Shown in pieces: positions 1 to 7,982 of a DNA stretch of 64,000 nucleotides. The position numbers and the translations under genes are program-made. Numbering within the stretch: position 1 is the first letter of the stretch; the number at the start of each line of letters is the position of its first letter. Below the pieces are notes generated by a model. That model was not told the origin of the DNA. It made no database searches and saw only the letters and a list, made by a program, of their open reading frames with translations. Source of the stretch: JAEUMY01 sp031394355 (GTDB taxonomy: Bacteria > Pseudomonadota > Gammaproteobacteria > Burkholderiales > Usitatibacteraceae); assembly GCA_031394355.1 (NCBI GenBank), contig JANNSU010000023.1, forward strand, positions 1-64,000. The letters run 5' to 3'.

Positions 1-52
1 CGATTAGTTTTCCGGCTGGCGAGTATTTGCGAGCCAGCTGGCCAGCGCCGCC

Positions 53-66
53 TGCGAATATTCGCA
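53..66. repeat. Iterated palindrome copy 1 (TGCGAATATTCGCA)
   Basis: Perfect 14-bp palindrome upstream of the brnTA promoter. A degraded relative with two mismatches, GCGAGTATTTGC, lies just before it at 19-30. Confidence 0.9.
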
Positions 67-88
67 ATAGCAGCCGGCCAAAATTTGC

Positions 89-118
89 TTGATATGCATA
101 TCTTCATATGCATATAAT
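89..118 (+). promoter_or_regulatory. Predicted sigma70 promoter of brnTA with twin operator palindromes
   Basis: TTGATA at 89-94 and a consensus TATAAT at 113-118 are separated by 18 bp. Two identical palindromes ATATGCATAT (92-101 and 106-115, 14 bp centre to centre) overlap both hexamers. This is the arrangement expected if the BrnA ribbon-helix-helix antitoxin represses its own promoter. A start about 7 bp after the -10 falls on the brnT ATG at 125, so the transcript may be leaderless. The hexamers and palindromes are seen directly; autorepression is inferred from known BrnTA biology. Confidence 0.65.
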
Positions 119-124
119 GTTGCC

Positions 125-403
125 ATGCGATTCACTTGGGACGAAGCCAAACGCAGGGCCAATCTTGCGAAGCACGGCCTGGATTTCGCCGACGCCAGCC
201 GTGTGTTTGATGGCCTGGTGATTCGCTATGAGGACGATCGATTCCCCTACGACGAGCGGCGAATGGTTGCATTGGGCCAACTCGATGCGGTGGTTGTACT
301 GGTGGTCCATGTTGAGCGTGGCAATGTGATTCGCGTGATCTCCATGCGCAAGGCTGATAAACATGAAACGAATCTCTACTTCAAAGCGTTCGGCGCCATC
401 TGA
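125..403 (+). CDS. brnT: BrnT family type II toxin (RNase)
   Basis: The 92-residue product starts MRFTWDEAKRRANLAKHGLDF, a typical BrnT opening, and continues with the family pattern of a short alpha/beta fold ending in VIRVISMRKA. BrnT toxins are RelE-like ribonucleases that halt translation and are neutralised by BrnA. The ATG at 125 is preferred to an in-frame TTG at 89 because 89 lies inside the -35 hexamer and the protein homology begins at 125. No Shine-Dalgarno precedes this ATG, consistent with a leaderless message. The antitoxin gene overlaps the 3' end by 41 bp. The family call is by recognisable motifs. Confidence 0.88.
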   Translation: MRFTWDEAKRRANLAKHGLDFADASRVFDGLVIRYEDDRFPYDERRMVALGQLDAVVVLVVHVERGNVIRVISMRKADKHETNLYFKAFGAI

Positions 404-707
404 CGACGCGCCGAAAGTGACCCAGGCGGACATCGACCGCGCTGAGTTCCTGGTCGCGGGCAAGAAAGTCACCAAGGCCGAGTGGCAGGATGCAGTGCGA
501 GCGCATCTCGCCGGCTTGTCCGGCAAGAAGCGCATCAGCATCATGCTCGACGCGGCCGTCATCGAGCACTTCAAGGCCGCTGCCGGCGAGCGCGGCTATC
601 AGACGCTCATCAACGACACCCTGCGGCGCGCCGTGACTGGGGACAGTCTGATGGGGGAATTGAGGACGGTGTTGCGACAGGAGCTTGCCGAGTATCGAAA
701 GCGCTAG
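363..707 (+). CDS. brnA: BrnA family antitoxin
   Basis: The 114-residue partner of BrnT. The N-terminal half (about 20-60) would wrap the toxin. The C-terminal part, from KKRISIMLDAAVIEHFKAAA onward, is a ribbon-helix-helix DNA-binding fold ending in the LINDTLRRAV helix. It starts 41 bp inside brnT, with AAGG at 350-353 as ribosome site, so the two are translationally coupled. The protein should bind the paired ATATGCATAT sites in the promoter. Toxin-first gene order is the usual BrnTA order. Confidence 0.88.
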   Translation: MKRISTSKRSAPSDDAPKVTQADIDRAEFLVAGKKVTKAEWQDAVRAHLAGLSGKKRISIMLDAAVIEHFKAAAGERGYQTLINDTLRRAVTGDSLMGELRTVLRQELAEYRKR

Positions 708-1031
708 CAGCGAATCTGGCAACCCTGTTGGACAGTCCACAAACCATCTTTCGCCTCCCCTGCGAATATTCGCAATGGATTGTGAAAACAGGGTGCCATG
801 GCGGATTTTCTTCAACGCTTCAACCCGCTTGCGCACCTTCGCCCGGGGGTTGTGTTGATTTCGAGCCTGGCCTGATCGGTCGTCCGATTGCCGCCCACGC
901 CACTGGGCTACCATTGACGCCGTCAGAACGGCTGGTCAGCGCCTTGCTGCAGATTGGGGCGTGTGATCTCGTATGATGTCGCGGATCGATGCATGTTGCG
1001 TCTCCACTCTCCCTTTTGCAGGAACAACGCC
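708..1031. other. Intergenic region between brnA and the export operon
   Basis: 324 bp without a convincing gene. It holds iterated palindrome copy 2 and a short TGGACAGTCCA hairpin near 730. A TATGAT at 972-977 could be the -10 of the export operon, but no good -35 is visible. Confidence 0.5.
761..774. repeat. Iterated palindrome copy 2
   Basis: Perfect 14-bp form, 54 bp after the brnA stop codon, between two genes of the same strand. Confidence 0.9.
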
Positions 1032-2246
1032 GTGGCTACTCCTGATCTGTCCCAACTCACCCTTTCGCGCGAGCAGAAGGCCTTTTCTGGTCGCAAACCT
1101 GGTCGGCGCAAGTGGGTCATTGCAGCGATTATCGTCGTCGTGATCGCAGGTGCTGCCGTGGCACTGGGCAGCCGGGGCGGGACGCAGCAGGTCGAAAGCG
1201 GCATTGTGGCCAGCGCCTATCCGTCGCAGGCGGTGGCGGTGCTCAATGCGACCGGACGGGTATCGGCGCAACGCAAGGCCGCCGTGTCGACCAAGGCCAC
1301 CGGCCGATTGGAGTACCTGGGCGTGCTGGAGGGGTCGGTGGTGAAGGCGGGCGACATCCTCGCGCGAATCGAAAGTCGTGACGTCAGCGCGACGCAGGAT
1401 CAGGCACAGGCCAGCCTGCGCGCCGCTCGGGCCAATCTTGAGCAGGGCATGGCCGAGCTTCGCGATGCCGAGGCTGGTTTGAAGCGCTCCGAGGACCTCG
1501 CACTCAAGAACTTCATTTCCACGGCCACGCTTGATGCCGCCAAGGCGCGCTTTGACAAGGCGAGGGCGGTGATCGCATCCTTGAATGGTGCCATCGGTGT
1601 TGCCGAGGCCAACGTCCGTGCGGCCAATGTGGTGGTCGAGCAAACGCTGATCCGCGCGCCGTTCGATGGCGTCGTGCTCACGCGGAACGCGAACGTGGGC
1701 GACATCATCACGCCATTTTCTTCCGCGGCAGACTCCAAGGGTGCTGTGGTCAACATGGCCGACATGTCCACGCTGGAAGTCGAGGCTGACGTGTCGGAGA
1801 TCTCGCTCTCCAAAATCAGCCTGGCCCAGCCGGTGGAAATCCAGTTGGATGCCTTTCCCGAATTGCGCCTGCTGGGCAAGGTGGGCCGCATCGTGCCGAC
1901 GGTGGACCGCTCCAAGGCGACCGTGCTGGTCAAGATCGAGTTCGTGGAAAGAGACACGCGCGTGCTGCCGGACATGAGCGCCAAGGTGTCCTTTCTTTCC
2001 CGCGAGCTGAAGGCCGATGAACGCAAACCGGTGATCGCCGTGCAGCCCGCTGCCCTCGTCAAGCGGGACGGCAAGGATGTCGTGTTTGTAATCGACAACA
2101 ATGTTGCGCGGTTGGCACCCGTGACAGTGGGCACAAAGATTGGCGATCTGGTGCAGGTGTCAGGCGTCAAGTCGGGCGACAAGATTGTGCTCAAACCATC
2201 GGAAAAACTGAAGGATGGCACCGCTGTCGCCATTCTCAAGAAGTAG
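1032..2246 (+). CDS. HlyD/MacA-like periplasmic adaptor of an ABC exporter
   Basis: Membrane fusion protein joining an inner-membrane ABC pump to an outer-membrane channel. After a short cytosolic N-terminus there is one transmembrane helix (KWVIAAIIVVVIAGAAVAL). A split lipoyl domain follows (VLEGSVVKAGDILARIESRD and LIRAPFDGVVLTRNANVGDII), around an alanine-rich coiled coil of about 70 residues, then beta-barrel and membrane-proximal segments. The chosen start is the GTG at 1032, with AGGA 9 bp upstream, giving 404 residues; an ATG at 954 would add an unlikely 26-residue leader. First gene of a four-gene operon. Substrate unknown. Confidence 0.85.
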   Translation: MATPDLSQLTLSREQKAFSGRKPGRRKWVIAAIIVVVIAGAAVALGSRGGTQQVESGIVASAYPSQAVAVLNATGRVSAQRKAAVSTKATGRLEYLGVLEGSVVKAGDILARIESRDVSATQDQAQASLRAARANLEQGMAELRDAEAGLKRSEDLALKNFISTATLDAAKARFDKARAVIASLNGAIGVAEANVRAANVVVEQTLIRAPFDGVVLTRNANVGDIITPFSSAADSKGAVVNMADMSTLEVEADVSEISLSKISLAQPVEIQLDAFPELRLLGKVGRIVPTVDRSKATVLVKIEFVERDTRVLPDMSAKVSFLSRELKADERKPVIAVQPAALVKRDGKDVVFVIDNNVARLAPVTVGTKIGDLVQVSGVKSGDKIVLKPSEKLKDGTAVAILKK

Positions 2247-2252
2247 CTTTCC

Positions 2253-2954
2253 ATGACTGACGCTGCAAATACCCTGGTCGAAATCCGCAACCTCGCCAAG
2301 GGTTACACCCGGGGCGGCCAGGCGGTGCCGGTGCTGGAGAACATCACGCTCGATATTGCTCGCGGGGAGTTCATGTGCCTGATGGGCCCGTCGGGCTCTG
2401 GCAAATCCACCTTGCTGAACCTGATTGCCGGCATCGACAAGCCCGACTCCGGGGTGCTGAGGATTGATGGCGAGGACATCACCCGCCTTTCCGAAGGTGA
2501 GCTCGCCGACTGGCGTGCGGCCAACATCGGCTTCATTTTCCAGTTCTACAATCTGATGCCGGTCTTGAACGCATTCGAGAATGTGGAGCTGCCGCTGCTG
2601 CTGACCAACCTGTCAAAGTCCGAGCGCCGCCAGCGCGTGGAGCTGACCCTCGGGCTGGTGGGTCTTGGCGACCGTATGGAGCACTTTCCCAACGAGCTCT
2701 CCGGCGGACAGCAGCAGCGCGTGGCCATTGCCCGCGCCATCGTGACCGACCCCACCATCCTGGTCTGCGACGAGCCCACGGGTGATCTCGACAAGCAGTC
2801 GGCAAACGATGTGCTGGCGATCCTCCGCCAGCTTAACGGCGAGATGGGCAAGACCATCATCATGGTCACCCACGACGCGCACGCGGCCGAGGCCGCAAGG
2901 CGGCTGGTGCATCTGGACAAGGGCGAGCTGATCGGCTCGTCTGCTGCACACTGA
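2253..2954 (+). CDS. ABC exporter ATPase, MacB/LolD type
   Basis: A 233-residue nucleotide-binding subunit. Walker A is GPSGSGKST, the Q-loop lies in FIFQFYNLMP, the signature is LSGGQQQRVAIARA, Walker B is ILVCDEPTGDLD and the switch histidine is in MVTHD. It is a stand-alone ATPase rather than fused to its permease as in MacB. It lies 6 bp after the adaptor and 1 bp before the first permease, so the genes are surely cotranscribed. It powers the type VII mechanotransmission ABC pump formed by the next two genes. Confidence 0.9.
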   Translation: MTDAANTLVEIRNLAKGYTRGGQAVPVLENITLDIARGEFMCLMGPSGSGKSTLLNLIAGIDKPDSGVLRIDGEDITRLSEGELADWRAANIGFIFQFYNLMPVLNAFENVELPLLLTNLSKSERRQRVELTLGLVGLGDRMEHFPNELSGGQQQRVAIARAIVTDPTILVCDEPTGDLDKQSANDVLAILRQLNGEMGKTIIMVTHDAHAAEAARRLVHLDKGELIGSSAAH

Positions 2955-2955
2955 G

Positions 2956-4116
2956 ATGTATTTTCTCAAACTCGTTTACAAGAATGTCTTCCGCGCAAAG
3001 CTGCGCTCCAGCCTGACTATCGTGGGCCTGGTCATCGCGGTGTTGGCATTCGGGCTATTGCAGACCGTGGTGGATGCGTGGTTTGCCGGGGCGAACGCGG
3101 CATCCTCCGCGCGCATGGTGACGCGCAATGCGATTTCACTCGTGTTTCCCATGCCGGTGTACTACCGCGACCGCATCAAGGCGGTTCCGGGCGTGAAGGC
3201 GGTGTCGCATTCACAGTGGTTCGGCGGCGTCTACATCGAGCCGAAAAATTTCTTCCCGCAATTTGCCGTGGATGCGGATAACTTTTTCGAGATGTACCCG
3301 GAGTTCCTGTTCAAGCCGGAAGAAATGCTCGCTTTCAAACGCGATCGCCAGGGCGCGGTAGTGGGGCGGAAGCTGGCCGATCAGTACGGCTGGAAAGTGG
3401 GCGACGTCGTGCCCATCCGCGGCACGATCTTTCCCGGCAACTGGCAGTTCACCATTCGCGCCATTTTTGATGGCAAGGATGAAACCACCGTGACGCGCCA
3501 GTTCTATTTCCAATGGAACTACATCAACGAATTCTTGGTGAAGCGGTTTCCACGTCGTGCCGACCAGATCGGTGTCTTCACTATCGAAGTGACCGACCCT
3601 GGCCGGGTGGCCGACATTGCCCGTGCCATTGATGCCGAGTTCAAGAACTCCCTGGCCGAAACCCTGACCGAGACGGAGAAATCCTTCCAGCTCGGCTTTG
3701 TGGCGCAATCCGAGGCCATTGTGGTAGCGATTCGAGTGGTGTCCTTTGTTGTGATCCTCATCATCATGGCGGTAGTGGCCAACACCATGGCCATGACCGC
3801 GCGAGAACGGCTGGCCGAATATGCAACGCTGAAAGCGCTCGGATTTTCACCTGGGTTTGTCGCTGCCCTGGTCTTTGGTGAGGCCATGATGCTGGCACTC
3901 ATTGGTGCCGGCATCGGGATCCTGCTCACATTCCCGGTGGCACAGGGCTTTGCGGCCTCCCCCGCCGGGGCGGTCTTTGCCACGTTCAACGTATCAGCCG
4001 CCACGGTCTGGATGCAGATCGCCAGCGCGATTACCGTGGGCGTGGTCGCGGCGTTGATCCCCGCATTTCGCAGTGCGAATATTCGCATCGTTGACGGGTT
4101 GAGGCACGTCGGATGA
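2956..4116 (+). CDS. FtsX/MacB-type ABC permease, first of a pair
   Basis: A 386-residue permease with one N-terminal helix (about 13-37), a periplasmic MacB-like domain of about 220 residues, then three helices. This is the FtsX topology of MacB and LolCE. It overlaps the second permease by 4 bp (ATGA). Near its C-terminus an iterated palindrome is read in frame as ANIR in FRSANIRIVDGLRHVG. The sister permease has the equal-length ending EASRLKIVDALRAA, so the palindrome was accommodated by substitution, not insertion. Probably a heterodimer with the next product. Confidence 0.85.
   Translation: MYFLKLVYKNVFRAKLRSSLTIVGLVIAVLAFGLLQTVVDAWFAGANAASSARMVTRNAISLVFPMPVYYRDRIKAVPGVKAVSHSQWFGGVYIEPKNFFPQFAVDADNFFEMYPEFLFKPEEMLAFKRDRQGAVVGRKLADQYGWKVGDVVPIRGTIFPGNWQFTIRAIFDGKDETTVTRQFYFQWNYINEFLVKRFPRRADQIGVFTIEVTDPGRVADIARAIDAEFKNSLAETLTETEKSFQLGFVAQSEAIVVAIRVVSFVVILIIMAVVANTMAMTARERLAEYATLKALGFSPGFVAALVFGEAMMLALIGAGIGILLTFPVAQGFAASPAGAVFATFNVSAATVWMQIASAITVGVVAALIPAFRSANIRIVDGLRHVG
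4074..4087. repeat. Iterated palindrome copy 3, inside the permease gene
   Basis: Perfect 14-bp form read in frame as GCG AAT ATT CGC (Ala-Asn-Ile-Arg), 10 codons before the stop. Confidence 0.9.
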
Positions 4117-5279
4117 AGGTCCCGTTCTCCTACGTGTTCCGCAACCTCTGGACGCGAAAACTCACCACCGCACTCACCGCAGGCGGGATGGCACTCGTGG
4201 CGTTCGTGTTCGCCGCGGTGCTCATGCTGGATGCAGGTCTGAAGCAGACCATGGTCGGCACCGGCAGCTTCGACAATGTCATCTTCATCCGCAAGGGTGC
4301 GGAGTCCGAGATTCAAAGCGGTGTCACGCGCGAGCAGGCCTCGCTGATCGAAAGTCTGCCCCAGGTTGCACGCGACGCCGAAGGCCGCGCAATGGTCTCC
4401 AAGGAATCTGTCGTATTGATCTCGCTGACCAAGCGCGGTCAGGACAAGCTCTCGAACATCGTTGCGCGCGGCTTGCCGCAGGCGGGACTTGCGTTGCGTC
4501 CTCAGGTGAACATCGCAGCCGGACGCATGTTCCGCCCGGGCACCTCGGAAATCGTGGTGGGACGCAGCGTATTTGAGGAATTCGAGGGTGTGGCCATCGG
4601 TCAGTCGCTGCGGTTCGCCCAGCGCGACTGGGTCGTGGTGGGCGCGTTCGACGGCGGCAAAAGCGCGTTCGACTCCGAAGTCTGGGGCGACAGCGAGCAG
4701 TTGATGCAGGCGTTTCGCCGGACGGGTTATTCCTCGGTGATTGCACGCCTGACCGACAGCGATGCCTTCGAAGCGCTGAAGGCGGCGGTGGAGGGCGATA
4801 TCCGCCTCACGGCCGAGGGCAAGCGCGAACGGCTGTTCTATGAAGACCAGTCGCGGGCGCTGTCGTTGTTCATCTCCATACTCGGCACGGTGCTCTCGGT
4901 GATTTTTTCCATCGGCGCGATGATCGGCGCGGCGATCACCATGTACTCCGCCGTCGCCATGCGTACAGCCGAAATCGGCACCTTGCGCGCACTCGGATTC
5001 CGGCGTCCGTCCATTCTTGCCGCTTTCCTGCTGGAGTCTTTGTTGCTGGCCCTGGTGGGCGGATTGGGCGGCCTGGTGTTTGCCTCCTTCCTGCAGGCGA
5101 TCACCATTTCCACGCTCAATTTCCAGTCGTTCTCGCAACTGGCCTTCGGATTCACCCTCAATGCAGGGATCATCATCAAGACGCTGCTCTTCTCGCTCGT
5201 GATGGGTTTCGTCGGGGGCTTCCTCCCGGCGGTGGAAGCGTCGCGACTGAAAATTGTCGACGCCTTGCGTGCAGCCTGA
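4113..5279 (+). CDS. FtsX/MacB-type ABC permease, second of a pair
   Basis: A 388-residue paralogue of the upstream permease with the same plan: N-terminal helix (ALTAGGMALVAFVFAAVLML), a periplasmic domain, then three C-terminal helices starting at SLFISILGTVLSVIFSIGAM. The cytosolic MRTAEIGTLRALGF segment is the coupling helix that contacts the ATPase. The 4-bp overlap with the previous gene indicates coupled translation. An outer-membrane TolC partner is not in the window. Together with the adaptor and ATPase it forms a MacAB-like efflux system. Confidence 0.85.
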   Translation: MKVPFSYVFRNLWTRKLTTALTAGGMALVAFVFAAVLMLDAGLKQTMVGTGSFDNVIFIRKGAESEIQSGVTREQASLIESLPQVARDAEGRAMVSKESVVLISLTKRGQDKLSNIVARGLPQAGLALRPQVNIAAGRMFRPGTSEIVVGRSVFEEFEGVAIGQSLRFAQRDWVVVGAFDGGKSAFDSEVWGDSEQLMQAFRRTGYSSVIARLTDSDAFEALKAAVEGDIRLTAEGKRERLFYEDQSRALSLFISILGTVLSVIFSIGAMIGAAITMYSAVAMRTAEIGTLRALGFRRPSILAAFLLESLLLALVGGLGGLVFASFLQAITISTLNFQSFSQLAFGFTLNAGIIIKTLLFSLVMGFVGGFLPAVEASRLKIVDALRAA

Positions 5280-5367
5280 CCGCAAGACCGAATAGCGAGG
5301 CAGGGCCAAGTCCGGCAATGGTCCGAAGTCGACGCTGCCGCATCGACCGTGCGCCAACTTTTCACTA

Positions 5368-5381
5368 TGCGAATATTCGCA
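5368..5381. repeat. Iterated palindrome copy 4
   Basis: Perfect 14-bp form between the export operon and the convergent lipoprotein gene, ending 17 bp before the terminator stem. Confidence 0.9.
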
Positions 5382-5398
5382 ACCGCCTCAATGCAAAA

Positions 5399-5424
5399 CG
5401 CCGGGTTTCCCCGGCGATTTTTCT
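5399..5424. terminator. Bidirectional rho-independent terminator
   Basis: Seven-bp GC stem CGCCGGG / CCCGGCG with a four-base loop, followed by ATTTTTCTTCT on the + strand. On the - strand the same stem is followed by TTTTGC. It separates the convergent export operon and lipoprotein gene. Confidence 0.85.
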
Positions 5425-5481
5425 TCTCTCAGAACAGAATGGGGCCACCCAATAGCTCGCCCTGCAACACCGCGCCCGTCT

Positions 5482-5796
5482 CTATTTCTTCGGGACGTCC
5501 CTGGATTTTTGTGATGAATCCTTGGCAGAGTTGGAGTGATCGTTGGCCTGGCCCGGCAGCGGCATGCTGTTGGATTGTTGCTGCTTGGTCACGGTCGAGG
5601 GGACAGGGGATGTGGTGGCCATCCCTTCAGGCTTGGGAGGCTCTGGGGTGACGCCGATGACTTTGGAGCGGGAATCCACGCTGTCCGCAGTCGGCTCCTG
5701 CTTCGTGATGGTTGGCGACGCCTTGTTATCGCAGGCCTGCAGTGTTGCCGTGGTGAGGAGTGCGGTGACAAGCATGCCGAGGTTGATTCTGTTCAT
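5482..5796 (-). CDS. Small secreted lipoprotein, function unknown
   Basis: A 104-residue product starting MNRINLGMLVTALLTTATLQAC: a lipoprotein signal peptide with the lipobox LQAC, so the mature protein is lipid-anchored at Cys. The remainder is low-complexity, rich in Ser, Thr, Pro, Lys and Gln, and probably disordered. The start at 5796 has a clear AAGGAAC ribosome site; the longer upstream frame has no signal peptide. Single gene on this strand, ending near the shared terminator. No family recognised. Confidence 0.7.
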   Translation of the reverse strand: MNRINLGMLVTALLTTATLQACDNKASPTITKQEPTADSVDSRSKVIGVTPEPPKPEGMATTSPVPSTVTKQQQSNSMPLPGQANDHSNSAKDSSQKSRDVPKK

Positions 5797-5935
5797 GGTT
5801 GTTCCTTTCGTTGGCGTGCTGACAATCGCCAGTGAGGGCGGGCCTCTCCAGGCCACATGGCCTGAAGGCACCCGCCACTTGGGTGAGAGTCAGTTTTCAC
5901 GCTGCTTCGCTGTTGCCCTGCAGCGCGCGAAGCGG

Positions 5936-6406
5936 TTACTCAGCGGCCGTCGTGACCGTGGCAAGTTTCCGTTCATCGCGCAGCTTCTTCACGCGATCGT
6001 GATTCGCCTTGGCACCTTCAAGCTGCTTTTGCACGAGTGCCTTGACATGATCAGGAAGGGGTTCCTTCAGTGCAGTGTGGTAGGCCTGAAGTGCGGCGTC
6101 TTCGGCGCGCTCACATTCCTCCAGCACCGCCAGATCATCGTTGCTCGTCAGGGCGGTGCGAATGTTGATCCACGCCCGGCGCAACACCCCCGTCACACTG
6201 CCGAACTCGGCAGGCTTGCCGCCGTGATGGACAACCTCGACATTCAACTCGCGAACCGCATCATTGCAATCCTGCGCGCGCGTCTCAAAGTAGGCTTTGA
6301 GCATTGTGTCCTTGGCGCTGGCTGCGCAGGTGTGGAAGCCGGTGGCACCGTCGCGTGATGTTTCAACCAGCTCGTTCAGTACGCTTGCGATTTTACTGTT
6401 TTCCAT
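5936..6406 (-). CDS. DUF2383 / PA2169-family four-helix bundle protein
   Basis: A 156-residue cytosolic, mostly helical protein. MENSKIASVLNELVETSRDG followed by a helix containing CNDAVRELNVEVVHHGGKPAE matches the PA2169 family (ferritin-like four-helix bundle, DUF2383), seen in many proteobacteria and sometimes linked to stress responses. The start at 6406 is set by homology; the upstream in-frame extension looks like leader sequence. No clear operon partner. Biochemical role unknown. Confidence 0.75.
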   Translation of the reverse strand: MENSKIASVLNELVETSRDGATGFHTCAASAKDTMLKAYFETRAQDCNDAVRELNVEVVHHGGKPAEFGSVTGVLRRAWINIRTALTSNDDLAVLEECERAEDAALQAYHTALKEPLPDHVKALVQKQLEGAKANHDRVKKLRDERKLATVTTAAE

Positions 6407-6538
6407 GTGAGTCTCTTTTCGAAGTGGGAAGGACTGCCATGGTGCCAACCCATCGCGGGTTTGGTCTGTTCTGAACCCCACACAGAAGCAAATAGGACGT
6501 CCATGAGGCGCAACACCGCCTCAATGTCCAGCCACCCC

Positions 6539-6552
6539 TGCGAATATTCGCA
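6539..6552. repeat. Iterated palindrome copy 5
   Basis: Perfect 14-bp form upstream of the DUF2383 gene. It is only 68 bp from copy 6, the closest pair in the window. Confidence 0.9.
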
Positions 6553-6620
6553 ATAGCTACAACCTCCCAGTGCAAATCTGAGGGGATGTACAGGCACGGT
6601 TTCTCGGCTGCGTCGTCAAC

Positions 6621-6632
6621 GCGAATATTCGC
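6621..6632. repeat. Iterated palindrome copy 6
   Basis: Perfect 12-bp core flanked by C and A instead of T and A, so the outermost pair is broken. Lies between the DUF2383 and VOC genes. Confidence 0.88.
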
Positions 6633-6713
6633 AGATATCCCACCGGGAAAATGCACGAAGTGGGTTCAGACTCCATTCATTGACACGCACGGCCAACACA
6701 GGATCCGCCGACG

Positions 6714-7079
6714 CTAGGCGTCCCGCCATTCAAAGAACGTCATCAAATTCCCGTGCAAGTCCAGCACGTCGAACTCGCGCGATCCCCACGCCGTATCGCG
6801 CAGCGGCCCGTTGGGATGCAGGATGCCGTGGGGCTCGAGTTCGTCGAACAAGGCGTTGATGTTTTCCACCTGCACGCGGCAGCTGGTGTGTTCCGCCATG
6901 CGCCGGTCGTTGCAGTGCCAGAAGTGAATCTGAATGGCATCTCGCTGCACGATGCCCCAGCTGCCGGCCTCGACGTGAATCATCTTGAAGCCCATTTTCT
7001 CTTCGTAGAAGCGCGCTGAAGCGGGAATGTCCAGCGAGGCCAAGACGGGGACGGCAGTGGTGAGTCTGGCGGCGGACAT
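6714..7079 (-). CDS. VOC-family (glyoxalase/bleomycin-resistance-like) protein
   Basis: A 121-residue single VOC module. The opening PVLASLDIPASARFYEEKMGF is the classic first strand and helix, IQIHFWHC is the metal-facing or ligand-facing strand, and VLDLHGNLMTFFEW closes the second beta-alpha-beta-beta-beta unit. Proteins of this size are often called bleomycin-binding proteins, but substrates range widely, so only the fold is claimed. Single gene, flanked on both sides by iterated palindromes. Confidence 0.8.
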   Translation of the reverse strand: MSAARLTTAVPVLASLDIPASARFYEEKMGFKMIHVEAGSWGIVQRDAIQIHFWHCNDRRMAEHTSCRVQVENINALFDELEPHGILHPNGPLRDTAWGSREFDVLDLHGNLMTFFEWRDA

Positions 7080-7130
7080 AAGGATTCCTGGCGCTCGGGC
7101 TTAAGGTATGACGGACGGATGCGGTGAACC

Positions 7131-7144
7131 TGCGAATATTCGCA
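7131..7144. repeat. Iterated palindrome copy 7
   Basis: Perfect 14-bp form 51 bp upstream of the VOC start codon and 13 bp from the oxidoreductase relic at 7158. Confidence 0.9.
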
Positions 7145-7157
7145 TGGCGCCGACATT

Positions 7158-7203
7158 CGGTCACCGGGCGGAGGTCTTCCAGCAAGGTCGGCAGCAGGTC
7201 GCT
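7158..7203 (-). pseudogene. Relic of the 3' end of a flavin disulfide oxidoreductase gene
   Basis: 42 of 46 bases match 10308-10353, the 3' end of the oxidoreductase pseudogene. On the - strand it reads SDLLPTLLEDLRPVTE against SELLPTLLEDLRPVTD. The spacing from the neighbouring iterated palindrome (13 bp) is the same in both places. Nothing else of the gene is left here. Confidence 0.7.
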
Positions 7204-7502
7204 CGCTATCGGATCTGTCGGCAGAAATATTGGGGGACAGCCCAGGAATGTTGCGGCCCTTCCCCGACGTGATTCGATGGATCCGATTCCTGCGTCGTAT
7301 CTGGACCCGATTGCTTACAACAATATTTAAGTACCCGATCCCGTAATGCCGCCGCATAGCGAGCGACCAAATGCTCGTGCCGGAAGCTCAAAGCTGGTTG
7401 TGTGACCGCAAGCAAGTCTGCGGAAACATCACTGCTGCCCGCAGAGCAAACCGCGCATTCAACCCGGCCCCGAGCCAACTTCAACCAAGGAGAGTATCCA
7501 AC
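7204..7502. other. Leader region of the cupin operon
   Basis: About 300 bp without a convincing gene between the oxidoreductase relic and the cupin start. It presumably carries the operon promoter, but I see no strong hexamer pair. A long open frame on the - strand over 7206-8576 is antisense to the cupin and MFS genes and is not credible. Confidence 0.4.
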
Positions 7503-7970
7503 ATGAAACGTACCCAGCTGGCAGTGCTCATTGCCGCCACCCTTTCCACCACCTTTGCCTTTGCCGGCGAGTGCCCGGCAGACAAGCGCGTCCCTGACGG
7601 CCAGGGCCAGAAGATGGTCACGACCGGCCCGAAGGACGTCACAGACACCGTTGTCGCAACCACCGATCTTGGCAAAGAGAAAGTGGCGCTGAAGGATCAC
7701 ATGTTCCGCGCACGCAAACTCGTGATCCAGCCCGACGGCGTGGTGCCATGGCATAGCCACGACGAGCGTCCGGCGATGATCTATATCTCCAAAGGCACCA
7801 TTACCGAGTACGCAAGCAACTGCGCAGTGCCGATCGTGCATGCGGCAGGCGCCGTCGCACGCGAAGCCAAAGGCACCTCGCACTGGTGGAAGAACACCGG
7901 CAAAGAGACGGTCGAAATCATTTCGGTGGACATCCTTCCGCCGCAGATGAAGACCGACAAGACGATGTAA
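7503..7970 (+). CDS. Secreted cupin-domain protein
   Basis: A 155-residue product with a cleavable signal peptide (MKRTQLAVLIAATLSTTFAFA then GE). The mature part is a single cupin barrel: GVVPWHSHDERPAMIYISKGTITEY supplies the HxH and Glu metal-binding motif 1 and GTSHWWKNTG the second motif. Likely a periplasmic metal-dependent small-molecule binder or enzyme of unknown substrate. ATG at 7503 has AGGAG upstream. It is followed after 12 bp by an MFS transporter, suggesting a joint role in handling a small molecule. Confidence 0.8.
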   Translation: MKRTQLAVLIAATLSTTFAFAGECPADKRVPDGQGQKMVTTGPKDVTDTVVATTDLGKEKVALKDHMFRARKLVIQPDGVVPWHSHDERPAMIYISKGTITEYASNCAVPIVHAAGAVAREAKGTSHWWKNTGKETVEIISVDILPPQMKTDKTM

Positions 7971-7982
7971 TCGGAGTCCATC

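Noticed and set aside
3519..5357. Long 612-codon frame on the - strand
   Set aside because: It lies antisense across two well-supported ABC permease genes, has no domain and a shadow-like residue composition.
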